A model generated the notes under the pieces. The model did not search any database. It was not told the origin of the DNA and was given only the letters and a program-made list of their open reading frames with translations. This document shows, in pieces, positions 1 through 9,585 of a DNA stretch of 64,000 nucleotides. Both the position numbers and the translations under genes were made by a program. The stretch's first letter is position 1. Each line of letters begins with the position of its first letter. Source of the stretch: Polynucleobacter rarus (GTDB taxonomy: Bacteria > Pseudomonadota > Gammaproteobacteria > Burkholderiales > Burkholderiaceae); assembly GCF_003072505.1 (NCBI RefSeq), contig NZ_NTGB01000001.1, positions 1,658,574 to 1,722,573 on the forward strand, in the 5' to 3' direction.

Positions 1-544
1 GCTCTAGACCTGCTTTAGAACGCAATATTTCTGCCGCAAAATGCGAGCCACTGCCAATACCAGCAGAGCTATAAGTCATTTGACCAGGATTTTTCTTGGC
101 CATCGCAACTAACTCAGCCACCGACGTTACTTTTAACTTTGGGGAAATAATCAGCAGTGCCGGACCTGTAGCAGTAAGAGTAATGCCATCAAAGTCTTTC
201 ATCGCATCAAATGGCAACTTTGGATATATGGCCGGAGAAATCGAAAAGGCATTTGAAACAGAAAGTAAAGTATAGCCATCAGGTTTGGAATTCGCCACAA
301 ACTGAGAAGCAATGTTGGCACCAGCACCTACCTTATTTTCAATCACAACACTTTGATTCCATTTTTCTGAGAATTTTTGGCCTAGAACCCTTGCAGTAAT
401 ATCCGGTCCACCCCCTGGGGAAAAACCAACTACAATTTTTACGGGTTTATTAGGGTAGGCTTGAGCTCTCACGTCAAATTGCAAAACTGTACCAAGGGCG
501 ATAATGCCTGTTACAACTAGCATTTTTAATGGATGATTCAACAT
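1..544 (-). CDS. Bug/TctC-family substrate-binding protein (partial, C-terminus beyond the window)
   Basis: About 181 N-terminal codons are present; the gene runs off the left edge. Translation from the ATG at 544 begins with a signal peptide (hydrophobic stretch, cleavage likely after RAQA near residue 29), then the family hallmark YPNKPVKIVVGFSPGGGPD and later KPDGYTLLSVSN and the YSSAGIGSGSHFAAEIL ligand-loop region. This is the periplasmic receptor family of tripartite tricarboxylate transporters, greatly expanded in Burkholderiales, where most members act without linked membrane subunits. No transporter membrane gene lies beside it here. The ligand (a carboxylate in characterised members) cannot be predicted. 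A second member is at 57583-58572. Confidence 0.9.
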   Translation of the reverse strand, partial: MLNHPLKMLVVTGIIALGTVLQFDVRAQAYPNKPVKIVVGFSPGGGPDITARVLGQKFSEKWNQSVVIENKVGAGANIASQFVANSKPDGYTLLSVSNAFSISPAIYPKLPFDAMKDFDGITLTATGPALLIISPKLKVTSVAELVAMAKKNPGQMTYSSAGIGSGSHFAAEILRSKAGLE

Positions 545-698
545 GGCGTTCCTAATAATTTTGTAATAGATAGTATTGTATCTTCAACAAATTAGGAGGG
601 CCTTAATACTTGTTTTTTCGAGTCTTTTTTTAATCACAAGATACTTAAGGTTACAACCAGAGTTTTCTAAAAAAAGGCCGTTTAGTCATTTCTGTAAT

Positions 699-1925
699 TT
701 AAGAGTGAGTTTTTTCAGAGTGAGCATTAATGAGGCTATTGGCGCAGACATATGCACTGGACCAAGCCCACTGAAAATTATGCCCCCCTAAATGGCCTGT
801 AACATCTACACACTCTCCAATAAAAAATAATCCTGGGTATTTTTTTACCATCATCGTCTTTCCTTCAAGAGCTTTAGTATCGATTCCCCCAACCATTACT
901 TCAGCTTTATTCCAGCCTAATGTTCCGGCAGGTTTTATACTCCACCTGCACAGGTGATTAATAATTAACTCTTTATTTTTATTCGATACCTCAGCCCATT
1001 TCACGCCAAAAAGTCCAAGTTGAGTAGCAAATTCTTTTGCAAGTTTGCTAGGGAAAAACTCAATTAATAGTTGATCAATTGTTTTTAAGCGATTTTCTGG
1101 GTTGCCGGTTAAGGTTTCCCATTTTTCTTGATTTAGCCATTCAATTTGCACAGGCTCCCCTTCTTGCCAATAAGAACTCGCCTGTAAAACTGCGGGGCCG
1201 GATAAACCTTTATGGGTAATTAATAGGTCTTCGGCAAAGTTCGCTGTTCCATAATTTTTTTTCTTAAGGCCAGCTGAAATTTGTACTGGAAAACTGATAC
1301 CAGCAAAGTCCTCCATTTTTGAAAAAATCCCAGAGGTAAAAGCTAAAGGAACTAAGGCGGCCCTAGTAGAAATGACGGGGATCTCTAATTTTTTGGCAAA
1401 TGTCAAAGCAAAGTCACTCGCGCCAATAGCAGGAACAGGTAGTCCACCAGTGGCCATCACTAAATTGCTTGATACGTAATTACCAAGGTTAGTCTCAACC
1501 TGCCAACCTGTATCACACTGATTTATGGTTTGAACTTCCTCAGGATATTGAATTTTCACCTTGCCGAGTTCACACTCACTGAGCAGCATTTGCACAATTT
1601 CTTTTGCAGAATTGTCGCAAAATAGCTGACCTTTATGTTTTTCATGAAAAGCAATGCCGTACTTTTTAACCAACTCGATGAAATCCTGGCTGCTATAGCG
1701 CGATAAAGCGCTTTTCACAAAATGAGGATTCATGGATAAAAAATTACTTGGCCCACAATGGAGGTTCGTGAAATTACAACGCCCCCCCCCACTAATTCGA
1801 ATTTTCTCTCCGATTACAGCACTATGATCAATAACAAGCACTTTTTTGCCTAATTGACCGGCAATTCCAGCACAAAATAAGCCGGCAGCACCTGCTCCAA
1901 CCACAATCACATCATACGAATCCAT
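699..1925 (-). CDS. NAD(P)/FAD-dependent oxidoreductase, HI0933/YhiN family
   Basis: A 408-residue soluble flavoprotein. The N-terminus has the dinucleotide-binding motif VIVVGAGAAGLFCAG (from about residue 6), followed by GEKIRISGGGRCNFTN, diagnostic of the HI0933/YhiN family. Near the C-terminus KKYPGLFFIGECVDVTGHLGGHNFQWA gives the second FAD-contacting segment; only parts are quoted as landmarks. The physiological substrate of this family is not established. I place the start at the ATG at 1925 because GGAAG lies 5 bases upstream; an in-frame TTG at 1937 is possible but has no better site. It stands alone, back to back with ilvD. Confidence 0.88.
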   Translation of the reverse strand: MDSYDVIVVGAGAAGLFCAGIAGQLGKKVLVIDHSAVIGEKIRISGGGRCNFTNLHCGPSNFLSMNPHFVKSALSRYSSQDFIELVKKYGIAFHEKHKGQLFCDNSAKEIVQMLLSECELGKVKIQYPEEVQTINQCDTGWQVETNLGNYVSSNLVMATGGLPVPAIGASDFALTFAKKLEIPVISTRAALVPLAFTSGIFSKMEDFAGISFPVQISAGLKKKNYGTANFAEDLLITHKGLSGPAVLQASSYWQEGEPVQIEWLNQEKWETLTGNPENRLKTIDQLLIEFFPSKLAKEFATQLGLFGVKWAEVSNKNKELIINHLCRWSIKPAGTLGWNKAEVMVGGIDTKALEGKTMMVKKYPGLFFIGECVDVTGHLGGHNFQWAWSSAYVCANSLINAHSEKTHS

Positions 1926-2054
1926 AATCACTTCCAAAGAAAATTTCGGGCAAAATAGTATTTTGCTCTAGAAAATCAGCTTCCGTTTAAATTAAGGGCA
2001 AAATAGAGGTTTTAAGATAATTCGCGATTTTGTTAATAATTCATGGAGATTTAA

Positions 2055-3767
2055 ATGGCAGATGAAAAAAGCCCCGTAAACCGTCGTTCCCGTAATATTA
2101 CCGAAGGAGTTGCACGTGCGCCCAATCGTTCTATGTATTATGCAATGGGGTACGAGGAAGCTGACTTTAAAAAGCCAATGATTGGTGTCGCCAATGGCCA
2201 CTCGACCATTACGCCTTGTAATAGTGGCTTACAAAAATTAGCTGATGCAGCAGTAGAAGCCCTCGAAAAGGGTGGTGCAAACTCTCAGACCTTCGGCACA
2301 CCAACCGTTTCTGACGGCATGGGTATGGGTACGGAAGGAATGAAATACTCTTTAATATCAAGAGAAGTTATTGCAGATGCAATTGAAACCTGTGTCAATG
2401 GTTTGTGGCAAGATGGCGTCATTGTGATTGGTGGTTGCGATAAGAATATGCCTGGTGGCATGATGGCAATGGCTAGAACCAATGTACCGAGTATTTATGT
2501 TTATGGTGGCACTATTAAGGCTGGACACTATAAAGGGCGCGAACTCAACATCGTTTCTGCTTTCGAGGCAGTGGGTGAATTTACCTCTGGCCGCATGAGT
2601 GAAGAGGACTTTAAAGGCGTCGAGCAAAATTCCTGTCCTAGTAGTGGATCTTGTGGTGGTATGTATACAGCCAACACAATGAGTTCAGCTTTTGAAGCTT
2701 TAGGGATGAGTTTGCCTTACTCTTCAACGATGGCAAACGTTGACCAAGAAAAAGTGGATAGCACTGCAGAATCAGCAAGGGTATTAATTGAGGCGGTTAA
2801 AAATAATCTTCGTCCGCGCGATATCATTACAAAAAAATCAATTGAAAATGCGGTTAGTGTGATTATGGCGGTTGGTGGTTCTACCAATGCAGTCTTGCAT
2901 TTTTTAGCGATTGCTAGTGCTGCCGATATTGAATGGACAATTGACGACTTTGAAAGAATCCGTCGTAAAGTTCCCGTCTTGGTAGATATGAAACCTTCTG
3001 GCAAATATTTAGCGACCGATCTTCACCTTGCTGGCGGTATTCCACAGGTGATGAAGGTTCTTCTAGTTGCCGGTCTTCTTCATGGTGATTGTATGACCAT
3101 CACAGGTAAAACGATTGCGGAAGTTCTAAAAGATGTGCCGGACACACCAAGAGCGGATCAAAAAGTGATTCGTCCAATTGATAATCCAATGTATGAGCAA
3201 GGGCATTTGGCAATCCTTAAAGGAAATATTTCTCCTGAGGGTTGCGTTGCTAAGATTACTGGCCTTAAGAACCCAAGCATTACCGGTCCTGCCAAAGTAT
3301 TCAACTCTGAAGATGATTGTATGGCTGCGATTATGGCCAATAAAATCACCCATGGTGACGTTGTTGTGATCCGCTACGAGGGTCCTAAGGGTGGTCCAGG
3401 AATGCGTGAAATGTTAGCACCTACTTCTGCTCTAGTCGGACAGGGCTTTGGAGAAACCGTAGGCTTAATCACCGATGGTAGATTTTCTGGTGGCACTTGG
3501 GGCATGGTAGTTGGTCACGTAGCTCCTGAGGCTTTTGTGGGTGGCACTATCGCCCTCATTGAGGAAGGTGACTCAATCACGATTGATGCACATCAACTGT
3601 TAATCCAACTCAATGTTGGAGAGGATGAAATAGCTAGACGTCGCGCAAACTGGAAAAAACCAGCACCTAAATATACCCGTGGTGTATTGGCAAAATATGC
3701 AAAATTAGCGAGTACAGCAAGTAAAGGTGCTGTAACAGATCTGAATTTAAATCTAGAAAACGACTGA
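2055..3767 (+). CDS. ilvD: Dihydroxy-acid dehydratase
   Basis: 570 residues, normal family length. It dehydrates 2,3-dihydroxy-isovalerate and 2,3-dihydroxy-3-methylvalerate in the valine, isoleucine and leucine pathway, using an Fe-S cluster. Visible landmarks are [15 protein letters not shown] near residue 45, [10 protein letters not shown] with a cluster cysteine near 127, [18 protein letters not shown] with cysteines near 193 and 199, and [12 protein letters not shown] plus [12 protein letters not shown] in the C-terminal half. GGAG sits 6 bases before the ATG. It is monocistronic: a strong hairpin terminator follows. No other branched-chain gene is in the window. Confidence 0.97.
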   Translation: MADEKSPVNRRSRNITEGVARAPNRSMYYAMGYEEADFKKPMIGVANGHSTITPCNSGLQKLADAAVEALEKGGANSQTFGTPTVSDGMGMGTEGMKYSLISREVIADAIETCVNGLWQDGVIVIGGCDKNMPGGMMAMARTNVPSIYVYGGTIKAGHYKGRELNIVSAFEAVGEFTSGRMSEEDFKGVEQNSCPSSGSCGGMYTANTMSSAFEALGMSLPYSSTMANVDQEKVDSTAESARVLIEAVKNNLRPRDIITKKSIENAVSVIMAVGGSTNAVLHFLAIASAADIEWTIDDFERIRRKVPVLVDMKPSGKYLATDLHLAGGIPQVMKVLLVAGLLHGDCMTITGKTIAEVLKDVPDTPRADQKVIRPIDNPMYEQGHLAILKGNISPEGCVAKITGLKNPSITGPAKVFNSEDDCMAAIMANKITHGDVVVIRYEGPKGGPGMREMLAPTSALVGQGFGETVGLITDGRFSGGTWGMVVGHVAPEAFVGGTIALIEEGDSITIDAHQLLIQLNVGEDEIARRRANWKKPAPKYTRGVLAKYAKLASTASKGAVTDLNLNLEND

Positions 3768-3784
3768 TAGATTTTTTGCTTACA

Positions 3785-3825
3785 AGGCCCGGATAAGAAT
3801 TACGTTCTTGTCCGGGCTTTTTATT
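3785..3825 (+). terminator. Intrinsic terminator of ilvD
   Basis: A 13-base stem (3787-3799 with 3805-3817, one G-T pair) around a 5-base loop is followed by TTTTTATTTT. It lies 17 bases past the ilvD stop and may also serve the convergent copper-chaperone gene, since its other strand carries an A/T-rich flank. Confidence 0.85.
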
Positions 3826-3836
3826 TTGATACCAGA

Positions 3837-4301
3837 TTAATGCATGTGGGATTGAGGGAGTGCTTTTACAGGCATTTTGACATCGACCTTACCTGCTTTT
3901 TCGAATTGCAAACTAATAGAAATAACGTCCCCGTCATTTAACGGCTCTTTTAAACCCATTAGCATCAAGTGATAGCCACCTGGTTTGAGTTCTACTTTTG
4001 ATTTAGCCGGAATAGATAATGAACCTATATCACGCATCATCATACGATCACCCTCCATTTTCATTTCATGGATTTGAACGCTAGATGCTTTAGCAAAAGT
4101 AACGCCAATTAACTTATCAGCCGTGTCATTTGGATTATCAATCGTCAAGTACCCCCCGCCAACTGATTGACCTGGATTGGTTGCTCTAGCAAAAGCATCT
4201 TTAATTTGAACAGATTGAGCATTCACTAAAGGTGTTGATAAACTAAGTACCGCCGAAATAAGTAAGGTAAAAATCAACTGTGGCTTTTTAAAAAATTTCA
4301 T
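3837..4301 (-). CDS. Periplasmic PCu(A)C-type copper chaperone
   Basis: 154 residues with a signal peptide (MKFFKK then a hydrophobic run, cleavage near VNA-QS). The mature part is a single PCuAC domain with the copper ligands laid out as in the family: IHEMKMEGDRMMM in the middle and GGYHLMLMGL about 20 residues later. The C-terminus HMH adds possible metal ligands. Such proteins deliver Cu(I) to cytochrome oxidase in the periplasm. I chose the ATG at 4301 because the signal peptide begins there; an in-frame extension to 4439 would bury it behind 46 residues. No SCO or oxidase gene is adjacent. Confidence 0.88.
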   Translation of the reverse strand: MKFFKKPQLIFTLLISAVLSLSTPLVNAQSVQIKDAFARATNPGQSVGGGYLTIDNPNDTADKLIGVTFAKASSVQIHEMKMEGDRMMMRDIGSLSIPAKSKVELKPGGYHLMLMGLKEPLNDGDVISISLQFEKAGKVDVKMPVKALPQSHMH

Positions 4302-4528
4302 TATTAAACCTAAAAGATGGATAAAAATTGATTTTAGCTGATTCAATAAATAGATGACGAATATTGAACACCTTTTTATAGAGGAAATTTCTAGATACCA
4401 AGTCCTTGAGAACTCAAAGGGATGGATCATTTTCATCAAAACATAGATCAGGTTGCCTAGGTTGCGAAGTTGATAAGTAAATCGCAGTAAAGGCTAAAAT
4501 AGACTTTTAATTAGAATCAACTCAATCC

Positions 4529-5224
4529 ATGTGGGAAGCTTTTATCCAAGCTGCGATACTACTAAAACAATTTGACTCAGAGGTTTGGCAAATTGTGGCA
4601 GTGTCTATTCAGACAAGTTTAAGTGCCGTATTAATTGGTACCTTCCTAGGCTTACCCTTGGGTGGCTTCTTAGCCACAAATACCTTCCCGGGTCGAAATC
4701 TGGTCATAACTATTCTGAATTCGGTGATGAATGTCCCCACAGTGATCGTTGGAGTTTGTATTTACCTTCTCCTGTCTCGAAGCGGGCCTTTAGGTGAATG
4801 GGGATTACTTTTTACTATCAAAGGCATGATTATTGCCCAAAGCTTAATCACCACCCCTTTGATTGCTGCGATTGCCAGACAAATCATTGCAGATGCTTGG
4901 GAACTTCACTCTCAAACACTCAAATCTTTTCATCTCTCAGGCATTTACTTAATTAAATGGACTCTATGGGAGTGTCGATTCTCTCTCGTTATTGCGCTCT
5001 TAGCGGGATTTGGAAGAGCCATCTCTGAGGTAGGTGCTGTCATGATTGTAGGGGGCAATATCGCCCACGCAACGAGAACAATGACCACAGCTATTTCTTT
5101 AGAAACCAGCAAGGGAGATCTACCACTTGCTCTAGCGTTAGGGATTGTTTTAATGGGGCTAGTACTATTCATCAATAGTATCGCCAATTTGATTAAATCA
5201 GCTGCAGAAAGAAAATATGGCTGA
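4529..5224 (+). CDS. tupB: ABC transporter permease, tungstate TupB-like
   Basis: 231 residues with five or more hydrophobic segments, a binding-protein-dependent permease. The segment VMNVPTVIVGVCIYLLLSRSGPLG and the EAA-like loop FGRAISEVGAVMIVGGNI match the TupB subfamily of tungstate importers, with molybdate permeases as the alternative. The next gene, an ATPase, overlaps it by 8 bases, so the two are translationally coupled. No binding protein (TupA) lies upstream: the neighbour there is the opposite-strand copper chaperone. Tungstate or molybdate import would fit the formate dehydrogenase at 38-41 kb. Substrate is inferred from resemblance. Confidence 0.78.
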   Translation: MWEAFIQAAILLKQFDSEVWQIVAVSIQTSLSAVLIGTFLGLPLGGFLATNTFPGRNLVITILNSVMNVPTVIVGVCIYLLLSRSGPLGEWGLLFTIKGMIIAQSLITTPLIAAIARQIIADAWELHSQTLKSFHLSGIYLIKWTLWECRFSLVIALLAGFGRAISEVGAVMIVGGNIAHATRTMTTAISLETSKGDLPLALALGIVLMGLVLFINSIANLIKSAAERKYG

Positions 5225-5873
5225 CCCATTCTTCATTCACATACGAAACCTTGACCTACGTAATAATAAAAAATCAATTTTAAGGATTGATCAAGCGGCT
5301 ATTCCGATAGAAAAAATCACATGCATCGTAGGAGAAAACGGTTCAGGTAAAACGAGTTTATTAAAATTGATTGCGGGCTTAGATAAAACCTCGCAGGCTT
5401 GCATTGATTTCCCAAAGCTAAGCACTTGCATGGTACATAATCAATCAACCGTTTTAAAAATGAGTGTCAAAGAAAATTTAACCTTGCTCAAGGATGTTGA
5501 TAAATCAATCACATCCACATTAGTAGATCAAGTACTTAGAAAATTTCAATTAATACAATTTAGCAAAAGCCCTGCTCCTCTTCTATCTACTGGGGAAAAG
5601 CAACGCTTAGCTTTAGCAAGAGCTTATTTATTAAATGCACAATTGATTCTTCTCGACGAACCAACTTCCTCATTAGATGCAAATTCTCGAGATTTAATAG
5701 AAAGCTTCATCGTTGAAATGACGAATGAAGGAACGAGATTTTTAATTGTTTCTCATGATATACATCAAGTTCAGCGTTTGAGTGAACATGTCGTTTTCTT
5801 AGAAAAAAATCAAATCCGATCGATAATACCTACATACCAACATTTTAGTAACGAAACGCAGAAATTTAGTTAA
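5217..5873 (+). CDS. tupC: ABC transporter ATP-binding protein, tungstate TupC-like
   Basis: 218 residues, shorter than most ABC ATPases but complete. Walker A is GENGSGKTSLLKLIAG near residue 39; the signature region is STGEKQRLALARAY, with T in place of the usual S-G-G pattern; Walker B is LILLDEPTSSLD; the switch histidine is in IVSHDIHQ. It starts inside the end of the permease gene (8-base overlap) and energises that permease. Its last 8 bases also overlap the end of the convergent EamA gene. No molybdate-type C-terminal regulatory domain is present. Confidence 0.8.
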   Translation: MADPFFIHIRNLDLRNNKKSILRIDQAAIPIEKITCIVGENGSGKTSLLKLIAGLDKTSQACIDFPKLSTCMVHNQSTVLKMSVKENLTLLKDVDKSITSTLVDQVLRKFQLIQFSKSPAPLLSTGEKQRLALARAYLLNAQLILLDEPTSSLDANSRDLIESFIVEMTNEGTRFLIVSHDIHQVQRLSEHVVFLEKNQIRSIIPTYQHFSNETQKFS

Positions 5874-6768
5874 CAGATTCCTTGACTACTTTTTTGAATG
5901 GCAAGATCCCCACTGCTAAAGCAGTTCCTAACAAAATAATGCAGCCGCAAAGAATCATTTGCAAAGTTGGTTCTTCATTTAGGAAAATATCACCCCAGAG
6001 AATACTGAAGACTGGGACCAAAAAGGTGGTCGAAATAGCAATCGCCGGACTGGTTTGCTCAATTAATCGGTAAAACAAAAAATACGCAATCGCAGTCGAT
6101 CCAACCCCGAGGCCAATCATTCCAATCCAAGCTGTATTAGGGACAAAACCCGTCGGAAAATGCTGGTAAGCTGGGATTGCAAGAACAAAGGACCCGAAAA
6201 TCATACTGACCATCGTCATCCCTATTGGATGAATTCCATCACAGTATTTTTTCATATAATTTGTAGCAAACCCATATGAAATCGTGACACCAATACTTGC
6301 CAAAAAAGGCAAACCAAGTCCGCCAACGCCAAAATCTACTTTACCCCATACCAATAAAACAATACCTAAAAATCCAAGCAAAAGACCTAATAATCGAAAA
6401 CGATTTAAGTGATCTTTTAACCAAAAAGTCGCAATAATAGCAGTCCAAATTGGTGAGGTCGCATTTAAGATAGCCCCAATCCCAACATTCAGATATTGCA
6501 TCGCATAAGTGAATAAGGTAAAAGGAATAACCGAATTAAAAATTGCAATGACAAAAGTTTTTTGATATTGAGGCCATGTCATTTTTAAATGCTGCCACCA
6601 ACGGCGATTAAATAGACTGATGAGCCCAAGACAAATAGCTGCAATCAACATTCTAGATTCAGCAACTACAATCGGTTCGATATGACCGGCGGTAAACTTC
6701 ATAAAAACATAAGAACCACCCCAAAGGGCACTTAATAAAATAAAGTCGATAATGTTTTTAATTTTCAC
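5866..6768 (-). CDS. EamA/DMT-family transporter
   Basis: 300 residues with about ten hydrophobic helices in two repeated EamA halves (GGSYVFMKF near the start of the first, GVTISYGFATNYMKKY in the second). Members export amino acids or other small metabolites across the inner membrane; this one's substrate cannot be read from sequence. The start codon is GTG at 6768. The 3' end overlaps the end of tupC by 8 bases in convergent orientation, so there is no room for a dedicated terminator. Confidence 0.88.
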   Translation of the reverse strand: MKIKNIIDFILLSALWGGSYVFMKFTAGHIEPIVVAESRMLIAAICLGLISLFNRRWWQHLKMTWPQYQKTFVIAIFNSVIPFTLFTYAMQYLNVGIGAILNATSPIWTAIIATFWLKDHLNRFRLLGLLLGFLGIVLLVWGKVDFGVGGLGLPFLASIGVTISYGFATNYMKKYCDGIHPIGMTMVSMIFGSFVLAIPAYQHFPTGFVPNTAWIGMIGLGVGSTAIAYFLFYRLIEQTSPAIAISTTFLVPVFSILWGDIFLNEEPTLQMILCGCIILLGTALAVGILPFKKVVKESVN

Positions 6769-6981
6769 GTGTTTATTATGCTACAAAAGCACGATGAGAC
6801 ATTTATTGAGTCAAAACAAGTTCACAATCTTGGAACCAATAACCACTGATTTTTTTAAATTAATCAACAGTTCCTCGGTCAATGTTGGCACTTAGTGATA
6901 GCTTCTCGCTTTTTCGGGAATAATTGTGACAAAAACTTAAAAGCACGCTTAATCTCTCTCAAGAGCCAATACAATATACAT

Positions 6982-9561
6982 ATGAATAATATAGATAACC
7001 CAAGCGTATTCCACCGAAACGATTACGTCGCCCCCAATTTTGCTATCGATCAAGTTTATTTAGATTTTTCTTTAAATCCGAATAAAACCATCGTTAAATC
7101 AACCCTTCAAATGCGACGATTAAGTCCAGGTTCACTCGTTCTCAAGGGTGAAGACTTGGAGTTAATCAGTATTTCCGTTAACAATGAGGACTATCGTCAG
7201 TTTGAGCTAAACAGTAAAGAGTTAATCCTGCATCACTTACCAGAAGCGTTTGAACTAGAAATTACTAGCTCCAATCAGCCAAATATCAACACAAGTTTGA
7301 TGGGCTTATACGTTTCAAATGATAATTTTTTTACCCAATGTGAGGCTGAAGGTTTTAGGAAAATCACCTATTTTCTGGACCAACCCGATGTTCTTTCTAA
7401 ATACACCGTCAAATTAAGTGGCTCAAAAGTGGATTATCCAGTTCTGTTATCCAACGGTAATTTAATTGAAGAGGGAGAGCTTAATAATGGTTGGCACTTT
7501 GCAGTCTGGGAAGACCCTTTTCTAAAGCCCTCTTATTTGTTTGCTTTAGTTGCAGGAAAACTGGAAGCTCTGGAGCGCCATTACGTTACGAATTCTGGAG
7601 AGAAAAAATTATTACAAATTTGGGTTGAAAAAAAGGACCTATCAAGAACAGCTCATGCCATGGAAAGTCTTGTCCACTCCATTGAATGGGACGAAAAGCG
7701 GTTTGGCTTAGAACTCGATCTAGAGCGTTTTATGATTGTCGCCGTTGGCGATTTCAATATGGGAGCAATGGAAAATAAAGGCCTCAATATTTTTAATACC
7801 AAGTATGTATTAGCAGATCAGAACACAGCTACTGATACTGACTTTGCCAATATTGAAAGTGTTGTAGGACATGAGTATTTCCACAACTGGACGGGTAACC
7901 GTGTGACCTGTAGAGATTGGTTTCAGCTTTCACTTAAGGAGGGGCTTACCGTCTTTCGTGACCAGGAATTTTCAGCGGATTTGATGGGCTCAGCCTCTGG
8001 TAGAGCGGTGAAAAGAATTGAAGATGTCAGACTGCTCAGACAAGTTCAATTTCCTGAAGACGCAGGTCCAATGGCCCACCCAATTCGTCCAGATAGTTAT
8101 CAAGAAATTAATAACTTCTATACGGTTACAGTATATGAAAAAGGCGCTGAAGTAGTTCGTATGCTCCACACTCTTTTGGGTGAGGAGGGCTTTATGAAAG
8201 GTATGAAACTCTATTTTCAGCGTCATGATGGGCAAGCCGTTACATGTGATGATTTTTTAGCTTGTATGGCTAATGCTAATAACTTTAACGCAAAGCAATT
8301 TAAGCATTGGTATAGTCAAGCAGGAACTCCTCGCGTTAAAGTCAAAGAGCACTTTGATGAAATAAATAAAACTTACACTATCCAACTCAGCCAGTATTGC
8401 CCTCCATCACCTAATCAATTGGTCAAAGAGGCGTTTCATATTCCATTAAAAACAAAATTACTATTTCCATCACAACCTACTGAAGAGTTCTTGATTGAAT
8501 TACAGCAGACGGAACAAGAGATAGTTCTAAAAGATATCCTTCAAAAACCAATCTTATCCATTAACCGTGATTTTTCAGCACCGATTATTTTGGAATTTGA
8601 CCAAAATGAGAATGAGCTTCTTACCCTGATTAGCCATGATGATAACGCTTTCAATCGTTGGGAAGCTATCCAAAAGATAGCATCTCAGAATATTCTAAAT
8701 AATCTAACCCCAAGTCAACCCTTGATTGAGGCATATCGAAACTTAATCCTAGACCCAGATTTAGATCCAGCATTTAAAGAACTATGCTTTACCTTGCCTG
8801 CTGAAACTTATTTACACGAACAATTAGTTACAGTTGATCCACAATTAGTTCATCAAGCAAAAGCCAAATACCAAAACGAATTGGCACTGGCTTTAAAAAA
8901 TGAATGGTTAACCCTTTATCAACAAAATAGAAGTACAGGCGAATATAGTCCGAACCCGATTGATGCTGGAAAAAGGGCTTTAAAAAACTTCGCATTAAAA
9001 ATGTTGTTGGAAGCCAATTTATCTGTGCATGAACAAAGAGCTTTCGAGCAATTAAACACCTGTGACAACATGACAGATTTTTTAGCCGCTCTCACCCTTT
9101 TAGTCCATTTTGAAAGTACTTACTCAGCACAGGCACTCGAGTTGTATTATCGGCGCCATCAAGAAAATGATTTAGCGCTAGACAAATGGTTTGCAATTCA
9201 GGCAACTAAGGCTCCACTCAATCAGCGCAGCATGCTTGAAGAAATTCGCCAACTTAAACAACACCCTGATTTTAAAATTCGTAATCCAAATCGTGTCAGA
9301 AGTGTTATCCATACCTTTTGTATGAATAATCCAGCAGGATTTCATGATATTTCAGGGCAAGGCTATGAATTTTGGTACGACAATGTCCTAGAATTAGATG
9401 GAATCAATCCACAAGTTGCAGCAAGACTAGCAAGAGGATTAGATCGCTGGAAAAAGTTTAAAATACCATATCAAACCATGATGCACGCACAATTAGAAAA
9501 GCTTTTAACAAACCCATTATCTAATGATGTAAAAGAAGTAATTCAGAAAGCATTATCTTAA
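6982..9561 (+). CDS. pepN: Aminopeptidase N (M1 family)
   Basis: 859 residues from the ATG at 6982, close to the usual length of about 870. It is a cytosolic zinc aminopeptidase with broad N-terminal specificity. The exopeptidase motif GAMENKGLNIF is near residue 261 and the zinc site VGHEYFHNW near 297, with the third ligand glutamate in LKEGLTVFRDQEF. A GTG-started extension to 6895 exists, but alignment with the family (FHRNDYVAPNFAID near the N-terminus) supports the internal ATG. The upstream 213 bases show no clear regulatory structure. fbp follows 24 bases later on the same strand. Confidence 0.95.
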   Translation: MNNIDNPSVFHRNDYVAPNFAIDQVYLDFSLNPNKTIVKSTLQMRRLSPGSLVLKGEDLELISISVNNEDYRQFELNSKELILHHLPEAFELEITSSNQPNINTSLMGLYVSNDNFFTQCEAEGFRKITYFLDQPDVLSKYTVKLSGSKVDYPVLLSNGNLIEEGELNNGWHFAVWEDPFLKPSYLFALVAGKLEALERHYVTNSGEKKLLQIWVEKKDLSRTAHAMESLVHSIEWDEKRFGLELDLERFMIVAVGDFNMGAMENKGLNIFNTKYVLADQNTATDTDFANIESVVGHEYFHNWTGNRVTCRDWFQLSLKEGLTVFRDQEFSADLMGSASGRAVKRIEDVRLLRQVQFPEDAGPMAHPIRPDSYQEINNFYTVTVYEKGAEVVRMLHTLLGEEGFMKGMKLYFQRHDGQAVTCDDFLACMANANNFNAKQFKHWYSQAGTPRVKVKEHFDEINKTYTIQLSQYCPPSPNQLVKEAFHIPLKTKLLFPSQPTEEFLIELQQTEQEIVLKDILQKPILSINRDFSAPIILEFDQNENELLTLISHDDNAFNRWEAIQKIASQNILNNLTPSQPLIEAYRNLILDPDLDPAFKELCFTLPAETYLHEQLVTVDPQLVHQAKAKYQNELALALKNEWLTLYQQNRSTGEYSPNPIDAGKRALKNFALKMLLEANLSVHEQRAFEQLNTCDNMTDFLAALTLLVHFESTYSAQALELYYRRHQENDLALDKWFAIQATKAPLNQRSMLEEIRQLKQHPDFKIRNPNRVRSVIHTFCMNNPAGFHDISGQGYEFWYDNVLELDGINPQVAARLARGLDRWKKFKIPYQTMMHAQLEKLLTNPLSNDVKEVIQKALS

Positions 9562-9585
9562 GTAATTTAACTATTGAAGTCCCCT

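Noticed and set aside
576..791. Plus-strand open frame across the end of the YhiN-type gene
   Set aside because: Overlaps the conserved C-terminus of the flavoprotein; composition looks non-coding. The rest of 545-698 shows nothing I can support.
2285..3369. Several antisense open frames inside ilvD
   Set aside because: Shadows of a conserved gene, with no ribosome site or recognisable protein.
4440..4528. Molybdenum/tungsten cofactor riboswitch before tupB
   Set aside because: Only 89 bases, and no conserved helices of that riboswitch could be recognised.
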